25,156 bases of DNA from a virus: positions 1 through 25,156 of the IMG/VR virus record IMGVR_UViG_3300008448_000579; one strand, 5' to 3'. A program made the translations under genes and the position numbers. The first letter of the stretch is position 1, and each line of letters opens with the position of its first letter. Positions 1-6,018 of the stretch are shown here, in pieces. A model generated the notes under the pieces. It was not told where the DNA came from, ran no database searches, and saw nothing but the letters and a program-made list of their open reading frames with translations.

Positions 1-1
1 T

Positions 2-565
2 TATATCGCAAACATTCTTGTCGTTCAAGATCCCAAGAATCCACAGAACGAGGGTAAGGTTTTCCTCTTCAAGTTTGGAAAGAAGATCTTCGATAAGATC
101 ATGGAGAAGTTGCAGCCAGAAAGCAACGAATACGATCCAGTAGAACCACTGAATGTGTTTGATTACTGGAATGGTGCAAACTTTAAATTGCGTGTTCGTA
201 GTGTCGCTGGCTATGTCAACTACGACAAGTCCGAGTTCGATAGTCCATCTCCTCTTCTCAACGGAGATGACGCCAAGTTGGAGGCGCTTTGGAAGAGTCA
301 ACACTCTCTCAAGGCGTTCACCGATCCTTCAGAGTTCAAGACATATGAAGAACTGAAGTCTAAGTTTGATTCGGTCAACAAGGGTTCTGCTTCCTCTCCC
401 AAGAGCGCAGAGGATGTTGAGATCAATGACGAAGATGATGCTCCAAAGCCAGTAGCAAAGTCTAAGCCAGCAGCAAAGATTCCAGAGAAGAAGCCAGCGT
501 ATGACGAAGGTGCAGAAGAAGAAGATGCATTAAGTTACTTCGAGAAACTTGCAAACGAAGAGTGA
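2..565 (+). CDS. 32: Single-stranded DNA-binding protein gp32, C-terminal part (5' end outside window)
   Basis: The frame is open from base 2 to a TGA at 563-565, giving about 187 residues, so the start lies upstream of the window. The visible part matches the second half of the T4 gp32 core: NILVVQDPKNPQNEGKVF followed by FGKKIFDKI corresponds to the T4 stretch around VIKDPANPENEGKVF and FGKKIWDKI, and NGANFKLRV to the segment before the core end. After the core comes a linker rich in Lys, Pro and Ala, then an acidic tail ending EEDALSYFEKLANEE. In T4 that tail is where replication and recombination partners bind. gp32 coats ssDNA cooperatively during replication, recombination and repair. 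Its Zn-binding and cooperativity regions are upstream and not seen. Codon use is visibly richer in GAG, AAG, TTC and GTC than in the structural genes, as expected for a highly expressed protein. Family assignment is firm. Confidence 0.93.
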   Translation, partial: YIANILVVQDPKNPQNEGKVFLFKFGKKIFDKIMEKLQPESNEYDPVEPLNVFDYWNGANFKLRVRSVAGYVNYDKSEFDSPSPLLNGDDAKLEALWKSQHSLKAFTDPSEFKTYEELKSKFDSVNKGSASSPKSAEDVEINDEDDAPKPVAKSKPAAKIPEKKPAYDEGAEEEDALSYFEKLANEE

Positions 566-584
566 TTTCTACATAATGTGCAAG

Positions 585-618
585 AAGAACAAGAGAGGGT
601 TTCCCCTCTCTTGTTTTT
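585..618 (+). terminator. Intrinsic terminator of gene 32, probably bidirectional
   Basis: A perfect stem pairs 589-599 (ACAAGAGAGGG) with 604-614 (CCCTCTCTTGT) around a 4-nt loop. It is followed by a seven-T run (614-620). It lies 20 nt after the gp32 stop, and the tape-measure stop on the other strand is at 619-621. The hairpin could therefore end transcription from both sides, although the U-tract in the minus direction is interrupted (TTCTTCTT) and weaker. The stem and T-run are read directly; the bidirectional role is inferred. Confidence 0.9.
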
Positions 619-3510
619 TTATACCTTTGCTCCCTTTTGATATAGAGCAATCATATTTGCAAACACTTCCTCGAATCCCATTACAGTAGGACCTGAATTA
701 AATTCTGGTCTTCCACCGCCTCCACCACCCGCAACAGTGGTGTTGCTTGATCTTCTATTATCTGCTATCACTATGGGTGGCATAGAAGATGGTGAGGAAC
801 TTGCTTGATAAAGATCTGCGCTTAGATTGTTAGATGCCCATTCTACTAACGGTTGAAGTAATCCTTGTCCTATGAGAGATGCAGAATCTCTTGCATATCT
901 TCCCTGTAGAGGGAGAACCGCTTCCATTCCTGCTTCTCCAATAATTGCTCTTGTTTCCGAGGTGGCTATACCGCCTGTAGCAAATTCTTGTTCTTCATAC
1001 CTCTCCATCGTCCTCTCGCGGCGTCTCTCGGTGGCTGCGGCATTTCTTTTTCTTTCTTCTTCTATACCGACATATAAATCGGGTCTAAGTTCTTTTAGTT
1101 TTTCTTCTAGATCTACATTCTGTGTTGCTTGTAATTTTTCTATCAACGCTTCTTTAAGAGTTTTCTCTCCTTTCATGTCTCCGCTCATAAACGAGCGAGA
1201 AATAACAGTATCTATACCTTCTGGCAGAATTTCTCGTTCTGCATCCGATAGACCTTTCATTTTTTTCTCCAACGCATTCGTATATACATGCTCTATATCA
1301 GCGTATCCTATATTTCCATATAAGGGCACAGGAACTTGCAAATTTGGCATATTTTTTAAGAAATATTCAGCATTTTCTTCAATGATTTCATCGTTCAAAG
1401 TTTCAGCCATTGCTTGTCTATTTGCCATCATTAATGCTTGTTCTTTCATTGAAGGTCCAGTTAATTTGGCAAATTTTGCAGTTATTGCTCTATTTCCTGC
1501 ATTTTGCACATAATCTGATAGTACAGGTAATGGTAAATCCTGTAGATCAGGAATAAATCCCGATTTCCAGTCTGCTTGTGCTCTTAGTTGATCTTGACCA
1601 TCCTGCATCCACTGTTGAAAAACCAACATTTCATCTATTGCAGTTCCGTCTCCTGATGCCAATCTTGTTTGTATATCCTCTAGAACAGCGCCGGCGTTGT
1701 TTATGGAAAAATATTCTTTCCACAGTTGTTGTGTTTTTGCATTACTATAAATTCCTGCTAATGTATCTGCAACAAGTAGTCCAATAACAGCGATCATTCC
1801 AGGTCCCAGTGCGGCAGATTCTCCCACTAATGCAGGAACTAATTCGAACGCCGCTCCATAACCCGCATTTGTCAACAGAGAACTTGCAACATCATACCCA
1901 TTCAATTCGTTCCAATTTTGTTCCCAATCTCCTTGTCCAAAAACTCTATCAACTAAATCAAGAGCAGTAAATGCACCAGTGAATCCAAGAAATCCTTTAC
2001 TGGCTAATCCTCTTGGAACTCCTTTTACATTACCATATCTTGTTTTTATACCTTCTTTTAATGCTGCTCTTCTAGACCTAACGGTATCAGTTGTCGTACT
2101 TGTTTTTGGTTTTGCGGAAGTTGCTGGTTTTGCACTTTCTGTTGTTGGTGTTTCTATTTTAGGTGCTTCTGTAGGAGTAGAAACACTTTGTGATGGTGCT
2201 TTTGTCTCAGTGACAGGAGATCCTGTACCAGAAGTAGATGGTGCTTTTGTCTCAGTGACAGGAGATCCTGTACCAGAAGTAGATGGTGCTTTTGCTTCCG
2301 TAGAAACTGGTGTTTCGGTGACAGCAGATGCTTCGACGGTCGAAGTAGATGGTGCTTTTGCTTGAGAAGTTGCTGATCCACCTTGTATTCGTCTTATTTT
2401 ATCTTTTGCGGTCCGCTCTTGTGTTGCTACACCCTCTGCTTGCAGTGCCAATTTATCTGCCTCTATAGACAAAGATTTTGCCTTTTCGGCATTTGTTTCG
2501 ATACTTGCTTGATATCTTAATTCTGCCTCGCGTAATTTTAATTCATATCTTTGTTTTCCTAAAGACTCTAAATCTGCTTGAAGTTTAGAAATTTCTGTAC
2601 CACTACCTTCAGAAACTTTTGCTTCTGAGGCTGATTTTTGTTTTTCTGCTGCTTCGTTCTGTTTTACTGCTGCTTCTTTTTGTGTATCAGCCGCTTTCTG
2701 TTGTTTTTCTGCTGCTTCATTTTGTGCAGTAGATTTTTGTCCTTCTGCTCTTTGTTTTGCAGATTCCGCTTCTGCTCTTGCTCTTTCTTTTTCTGCCTGA
2801 GTTCTTGCTTCTTGAGCCGCTTTTTCTGCTTCAGCCGCTTTTTGTCTGGCTTCTTCTGCTGCTTTTCTTGTTTCTTCTGCTTTTGTTCTTTGTTCTTCTG
2901 CTTTTCTTCTTGCTTCTTCATCAGAAGCACTCTTTCTTTCACGCTCTCTCTTTTCTTTTTCTTTCTCTCTTTCTCTTTCTCTTTTCTCTCTTTCTCTTTC
3001 TTTTTTCTCTCTTTCTCTTTCTCTTTCTCTCTCTCTTCTTTCTTTTTCTTTTTCTCTCGCATCTCTGTTTTTAAAATAGTCTCTTATACTTTTAATTAAA
3101 TAACCAACTGCTGCACCTATAGCACCGATTGCCCAATTTATAAGATCTTTCAAAGCATCTTTTAACATATCCAAGAAACCTTTATCCTTGGATCCTTTTC
3201 CGATGCCAGTTATGCCCTTCAATATCTTCTCAAGATAATCGAATAGCGTATCCCATCTCTTTCCTTCTTCTTTCCATCTTTCTCGGGATTCCTCTATTTC
3301 CATGAAGGACTTCTTGTTTGCTGTCCTCATCATTTTTGCAATACTTCGGATATTGTCATTGGTTTGTCTGGATGATTTTGCTATATTTTTAATGTCCTTT
3401 TTGATAGAATTAAAAGGAGTCATTATGTTTCGCAAAGACATAACAGAGTCTGCTGCTGCTCTTGCACCAGAACCAACGGTTTGCATAACGCCTGATAGAG
3501 GATTTGGCAT
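619..3510 (-). CDS. Tail tape-measure-like protein
   Basis: This is a 963-residue protein. Residues 1-100 look helical and amphipathic. Residues 123-139 are a hydrophobic segment (INWAIGAIGAAVGYLI). Residues 151-190 are almost only Arg, Glu and Lys. Residues 195-300 are an Ala/Glu/Lys/Gln-rich TolA-like coiled coil. Near residue 400 is a Thr/Ser/Pro-rich linker with a duplicated 15-residue unit, then a second hydrophobic region at about 547-587 (MIAVIGLLVADTLAGIY). Near residue 857 the motif IGEAGMEAVLPL follows ATGGIA; this pair is characteristic of the C-terminal part of many tail tape measure proteins. A tape measure sets tail length and is ejected ahead of the DNA. Position supports the call: it is the last gene of the operon and directly follows a gp26-type chaperone with a frameshift extension. 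It would replace T4 gp29 (590 residues), to which I see no clear similarity. A weak purine-rich stretch (GAAAGAGATAAG) precedes the ATG. The main alternative is a non-tape coiled-coil tail protein. Confidence 0.78.
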   Translation of the reverse strand: MPNPLSGVMQTVGSGARAAADSVMSLRNIMTPFNSIKKDIKNIAKSSRQTNDNIRSIAKMMRTANKKSFMEIEESRERWKEEGKRWDTLFDYLEKILKGITGIGKGSKDKGFLDMLKDALKDLINWAIGAIGAAVGYLIKSIRDYFKNRDAREKEKERREREREREREKKEREREKREREREKEKEKRERERKSASDEEARRKAEEQRTKAEETRKAAEEARQKAAEAEKAAQEARTQAEKERARAEAESAKQRAEGQKSTAQNEAAEKQQKAADTQKEAAVKQNEAAEKQKSASEAKVSEGSGTEISKLQADLESLGKQRYELKLREAELRYQASIETNAEKAKSLSIEADKLALQAEGVATQERTAKDKIRRIQGGSATSQAKAPSTSTVEASAVTETPVSTEAKAPSTSGTGSPVTETKAPSTSGTGSPVTETKAPSQSVSTPTEAPKIETPTTESAKPATSAKPKTSTTTDTVRSRRAALKEGIKTRYGNVKGVPRGLASKGFLGFTGAFTALDLVDRVFGQGDWEQNWNELNGYDVASSLLTNAGYGAAFELVPALVGESAALGPGMIAVIGLLVADTLAGIYSNAKTQQLWKEYFSINNAGAVLEDIQTRLASGDGTAIDEMLVFQQWMQDGQDQLRAQADWKSGFIPDLQDLPLPVLSDYVQNAGNRAITAKFAKLTGPSMKEQALMMANRQAMAETLNDEIIEENAEYFLKNMPNLQVPVPLYGNIGYADIEHVYTNALEKKMKGLSDAEREILPEGIDTVISRSFMSGDMKGEKTLKEALIEKLQATQNVDLEEKLKELRPDLYVGIEEERKRNAAATERRRERTMERYEEQEFATGGIATSETRAIIGEAGMEAVLPLQGRYARDSASLIGQGLLQPLVEWASNNLSADLYQASSSPSSMPPIVIADNRRSSNTTVAGGGGGGRPEFNSGPTVMGFEEVFANMIALYQKGAKV
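2192..2281 (-). repeat. Two perfect 45-nt tandem repeats in the tape-measure gene
   Basis: Positions 2192-2236 and 2237-2281 are identical 45-nt units. On the coding strand they encode the 15-residue unit TKAPSTSGTGSPVTE in register. Diverged partial copies sharing GATGGTGCTTTTG follow at 2282 and 2347. The encoded stretch is a Thr/Ser/Pro-rich, probably disordered linker between the coiled coil and the second hydrophobic region. Confidence 0.92.
2944..3058 (-). repeat. 115-nt uninterrupted polypurine tract encoding an Arg/Glu/Lys helix
   Basis: Every base from 2944 to 3058 is a pyrimidine on the + strand, so every base is a purine on the coding strand. Only codons such as AGA, GAG, GAA and AAG occur, giving a helix of Arg, Glu and Lys over about residues 152-189 of the tape measure. 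Such E/R/K-dense sequence is typical of stable single alpha-helices. The tract is also quasi-repetitive (CTCTTT units). Confidence 0.92.
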
Positions 3511-3514
3511 ATTC

Positions 3515-3718
3515 TTATCTCTTTCTTCTTATTTTCTTTTGCTGCTCTTTCATCTTTTCATTCTTTTCCTTGACATATTTCACCAATAAACTCACATAAA
3601 TCGTTCTTTCCCAAGGTATCATGTTTTCTAAGTCTTCAAGGCTGTACTTGTGTTCCTGCATCAAGAGAAAATTGGTGTCGTACATTCCCTTGAGCGTTTC
3701 ACGAGACAGCCCTAGGCG
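3515..3718 (-). CDS. -1 frameshift extension of the gp26-type chaperone (GT-like domain)
   Basis: Immediately after the slippery site, the -1 frame is open for 67 codons to a TAA at 3515-3517, ending 4 nt before the tape-measure ATG. The extension reads RLGLSRETLKG, then a stretch containing YSLEDLENMIPWERTIYV, and ends in a Lys/Arg-rich tail (KEQQKKIRRKR). The fusion would have 236 + 67 = 303 residues. An internal ATG at 3685 could start a separate 56-residue protein, but its only AAGG lies 2 nt from the ATG, too close for a good ribosome binding site, so frameshifting is the better explanation. From memory, short proteins with an EEL/DLENMIPWER-like core follow gp26 in other T4-like phages. 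It may correspond in role to T4 gp51 or to the T part of lambda gpGT, binding the tape measure during assembly. Confidence 0.7.
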   Translation of the reverse strand, partial: RLGLSRETLKGMYDTNFLLMQEHKYSLEDLENMIPWERTIYVSLLVKYVKEKNEKMKEQQKKIRRKR

Positions 3719-4425
3719 AAAAAATCCATGAAGTTCTCAAGAACCAGTTTCACTTGTTTTTCTGCTAAAGGTGAGAACAGTTCTTGTTCTAGTCTGATTT
3801 TTGGAATGTTCACGAAATACTCTGTTAATTTTCCAAAGTGTTCTTTTTTCAGATTCTCTATAAACTCTTCCAAGTCTTCTGATTTTATATCCTTCGCTTC
3901 ATATACATTCTCTGAATCAAAAATATTAACAATGGACTTTTTCACTAGATTCAATATCGCAGAATATTCGTCTGTCTGAAGTTTGTCTAGTTCGAGGTAA
4001 ACATCTCTTAATGTGACATCTCGAAGAGTGATGCCGACTCCTTGTTCAAAAATGATCTTATCACTTCTGTTTTCGTCCTTAATTACCTTTGCATTCTTGA
4101 GTTCAAGTTCGGAATCGAAATACTGACCAGTTATTGGACATTTTACGCTTGCGTGTATTACTTCTCCAATTGAAACTTCTCTTAATTTAAGAAACAACCA
4201 TTGTGCATCGTATGCTGGTATTTGTTCTGGATCGAAGTCTTTATTCTGTACACAGTTTTTTAATACTTGATTTATGTTCGTTATGATTATTTCTGGATTT
4301 TCGCTATTACCAGAGATCATAAGAAGTTTTTCTTCCTTAACCAAGAAAGGACGATAGGTTATTTTCTTTCCATTTGAAGGAAGTGTTGTTGTATATACAG
4401 GTGTGCTTAACTTTGGTAATGTCAT
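3712..4425 (-). CDS. 26: gp26-type baseplate hub / tape measure chaperone (T4_baseplate family)
   Basis: 237 residues; T4 gp26 has about 208. The N-terminus LPKLSTPVYTTTLPSNGKKITYRPFLVKEEKLLM has the layout of the gp26 family (short leader, LPS-GKK, then YRPFLVKEEK), and DAQWLFLKLREVSIGEVI in the middle is the family's second conserved block. In T4, gp26 is needed for assembly of the central hub. Its place just upstream of the tape-measure gene, with a frameshift extension, suggests it acts like lambda gpG on the tape measure. A good Shine-Dalgarno (TGGAGAT) sits 5 nt before the ATG. The gene follows the tube-like gene by 12 nt in the same operon. The family call is strong; the chaperone role is inference. 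Confidence 0.85.
   Translation of the reverse strand: MTLPKLSTPVYTTTLPSNGKKITYRPFLVKEEKLLMISGNSENPEIIITNINQVLKNCVQNKDFDPEQIPAYDAQWLFLKLREVSIGEVIHASVKCPITGQYFDSELELKNAKVIKDENRSDKIIFEQGVGITLRDVTLRDVYLELDKLQTDEYSAILNLVKKSIVNIFDSENVYEAKDIKSEDLEEFIENLKKEHFGKLTEYFVNIPKIRLEQELFSPLAEKQVKLVLENFMDFFA
3718..3724 (-). promoter_or_regulatory. Candidate -1 ribosomal frameshift site T TTT TTC
   Basis: The gp26-type gene ends ATG GAT TTT TTC GCC TAG. The last T of GAT plus TTT TTC forms T TTT TTC, a standard X XXY YYZ heptamer in the correct phase. It lies one codon before the 0-frame stop, and the -1 frame beyond it is open for 67 codons. I did not find a convincing stimulatory stem or pseudoknot downstream; only weak pairing is possible around TGTCTCGT and ACGACA. 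Confidence 0.72.
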
Positions 4426-4437
4426 ATTATCTCCATT

Positions 4438-4941
4438 TTAAAGAAGTTGTTCGTCGAAATAAGCGAATGTCACGGATTGTGTCATGTAATTGTTGGTGTC
4501 TCCCCAAGACAACTCTATAGCATCCATGTTGATTGGAAAAGCGTTTCTCAACACCACTCCGAATCTAAATTTGTTCTCTGTGTCTAATTGATAGATTCCT
4601 ACAGTACCTGTAATTTGATTGTAGTATTTGGAATAATAAAGATTATTCCTCTCTCCAAGTATTGCGTTCATCCATGCTTTTAGAGATTTTCTTGATGCGC
4701 CATTTTCTTCCATTCTGAATCTAATATTCACGGTTCCTTCTGGTACTCTTCTGTAAGGTACTTTGAACATAGGAAAATTATCCAGATCATAGTCTTGAGT
4801 CGCAACACTCTGATTTGGCATAGAAATACTTTCAATTTGAGATTCTTTGAAACTCAAAAGACCCAATCCAGGCAAGGATGGAGGAACTATGCTCACCATG
4901 TATCTGTTGGTTCTGGCTATTGAGAAGTTTCTTGGAATCAT
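4438..4941 (-). CDS. Tail-tube-family protein (gp19/gp54-like), possible tube initiator
   Basis: 167 residues, close to T4 gp19 (163). It shows the tube-protein pattern: an N-terminal NRYMVSIVPPS strand, an IESISMPNQS segment near residue 40, VPEGTVNIRFRMEENG near residue 70, KAWMNAI near residue 86, a YYNQITGTVGIYQLD strand, then a C-terminal ELSWGDTNN and SVTFAYFDEQLL. Both the major tube protein gp19 and the initiator gp54 (about 320 residues in T4) share this fold. Because the gene lies among hub and chaperone genes rather than beside a sheath gene, a minor tube-initiator role like gp54 is more likely than the main tube, but this is not settled. Its ATG overlaps the upstream stop as ATGA, indicating translational coupling. 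Confidence 0.7.
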   Translation of the reverse strand: MIPRNFSIARTNRYMVSIVPPSLPGLGLLSFKESQIESISMPNQSVATQDYDLDNFPMFKVPYRRVPEGTVNIRFRMEENGASRKSLKAWMNAILGERNNLYYSKYYNQITGTVGIYQLDTENKFRFGVVLRNAFPINMDAIELSWGDTNNYMTQSVTFAYFDEQLL

Positions 4942-5561
4942 TTTAGTTTTCTCACCATAGATTTTACTATTGAGTAAATTTGGGTTTTTTGTTTCTTTCT
5001 AAATTTGTGTACAGGTAAGAAAGACAACATTACAAATTCATCTGGAGTCACATGTCTTATCTTAGACTTTATGCCCATGAAGAAAAATTCCTCAGAAAGC
5101 ACAAATATGTATTTACGCAAAAGAGAACTTCTTAAAATATTATCTATTCTAATTTTTGAATTTGGATTGTTGCTTACTAAAGATTTGAGCAACAATAAAA
5201 GCATTGTTACTCTTATAAGAGGTGGAAGATAATGTAAATTTATCCCGATTACTTTTCCGCCTTCAAACTGTAGTGTCAGAATGATAGGATATTCGTCATA
5301 GAATGGTATATCCTTTTTATCTGGAGGAATATACCTGAACATATAAACATAGCCTGGTTTTTTAAATTCAAATCTTCTGGATGTTTTTTCAGATATTATG
5401 TTTTTTGTATTTTTTTCTTCAGTCTGTACTTTGGAAGCATTATCTGAAAACCATTTTATTGACGATTTTGTTTTTTTCACACCCTCTTCGTTGTTTGTGT
5501 TTTTTTGAAAACCAGGCAGCATTTTTATAGTTTGCTGAAGTTGTTTTATGATTTCTTTCAT
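4938..5561 (-). CDS. Putative gp2-like DNA end protector / conserved T4-like phage protein
   Basis: 207 residues. The first 60 are polar and low in complexity. The conserved part begins PGYVYMFRYIPPDKKDIPFYDEYP and continues with GGKVIGINLHYLPPLIR, a pattern I associate with a protein widely present in T4-like marine phages and often annotated as the gp2 DNA end protector (T4 gp2, 274 residues, protects injected ends from RecBCD). The rest is basic (HKFRKKQKTQ, MVRKLK). Gene order agrees: T4 gene 2 sits beside gene 4, as here. It is joined to both neighbours by ATGA overlaps. Similarity to T4 gp2 itself cannot be shown by eye, so the name is tentative. Confidence 0.55.
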   Translation of the reverse strand: MKEIIKQLQQTIKMLPGFQKNTNNEEGVKKTKSSIKWFSDNASKVQTEEKNTKNIISEKTSRRFEFKKPGYVYMFRYIPPDKKDIPFYDEYPIILTLQFEGGKVIGINLHYLPPLIRVTMLLLLLKSLVSNNPNSKIRIDNILRSSLLRKYIFVLSEEFFFMGIKSKIRHVTPDEFVMLSFLPVHKFRKKQKTQIYSIVKSMVRKLK

Positions 5562-5992
5562 TTTATGTTTAGATCGTCCTCGGTGAGAATTTTAAATTTC
5601 CAGTTATTCTGTTCTGCAAATTTTTTAGCATGACTCCATTTAGAATTGTTTACTTTCCATGTTTCTACTTCTTTTAAGAACGATCTGGTTGTTCTTTTTT
5701 TCTTTTCTGGGGGTTTGCATTGTCTTTTTGGTTTTATTTCTATCAAATAAACCTGAGATCCGTTTTTAGTATTAAACTCTACCAAAAAATCGACAAAATA
5801 CTTATGATATTCGCCGTCTATTGGAGACAAGTATGGTATTGATATTTCTTCCGATGACCATTTAACTACAGATGGGTTGTTATCACAGAACACCATAAAT
5901 TTTCTTTCCCAAAGAGATCTATAGACGATATTAGAATAATCGCCTACATATTTTTTGTAATTCTTGGGTTTAAAAATACCTTTATAAGACAT
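5558..5992 (-). CDS. 4: Head completion protein gp4, TnsA-like nuclease fold
   Basis: 144 residues; T4 gp4 (also called gp50/65) has 150. It aligns with T4 gp4 end to end: MSYKGIFKPKNYKKYVGD against MAYSGKWVPKNISKYRGD, YRSLWERKF, IPYLSPIDGEYHKYFVDF, LIEIKPKRQCKPP, and the C-terminal WKFKILTEDDL. E29 (in LWERKF), D68 (in FVDF), and E85 and K87 (in IEIK) fit the PD-(D/E)XK catalytic layout of TnsA-like enzymes. gp4 acts when the packaged head is finished before tail joining. This is the first gene of the minus-strand operon. No Shine-Dalgarno precedes its ATG; a TCTAAATA box lies 6 nt upstream. The start is fixed by the match to T4. Confidence 0.9.
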   Translation of the reverse strand: MSYKGIFKPKNYKKYVGDYSNIVYRSLWERKFMVFCDNNPSVVKWSSEEISIPYLSPIDGEYHKYFVDFLVEFNTKNGSQVYLIEIKPKRQCKPPEKKKRTTRSFLKEVETWKVNNSKWSHAKKFAEQNNWKFKILTEDDLNIK

Positions 5993-5998
5993 ACATAA

Positions 5999-6006
5999 TA
6001 TTTAGA
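5999..6006 (-). promoter_or_regulatory. Possible late-promoter-like box (TCTAAATA) upstream of gene 4
   Basis: The minus strand reads TCTAAATA, one mismatch from the T4 late -10 TATAAATA, with 6 nt (TTATGT) between it and the gp4 ATG at 5992. If used, the transcript would begin at about the start codon and lack a leader. It lies in the 26-bp divergent gap shared with gp48. A chance match in AT-rich DNA is quite possible. Confidence 0.3.
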
Positions 6007-6018
6007 AAAAGGAATCAT

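Noticed and set aside
872-1513. 213-codon open frame on the + strand
   Set aside because: It lies wholly antisense to the tape-measure gene, has no recognisable domain and no ribosome binding site.
2638-3099. Ser/Phe/Leu/Cys-rich open frames on the + strand, membrane-like
   Set aside because: They are complements of the Arg/Glu/Lys and Ala/Glu/Lys codons of the tape-measure coiled coil; low-complexity shadow frames.
3683-3685. ATG as an independent start for the extension ORF
   Set aside because: The only SD-like AAGG is 2 nt away, and the -1 frame is open back to the slippery heptamer, so frameshifting explains the arrangement better. Not fully excluded.
3670-3717. Stimulatory hairpin or pseudoknot after the slippery site
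   Set aside because: Only short, bulged pairings could be drawn by hand; not enough to annotate without a folding calculation.
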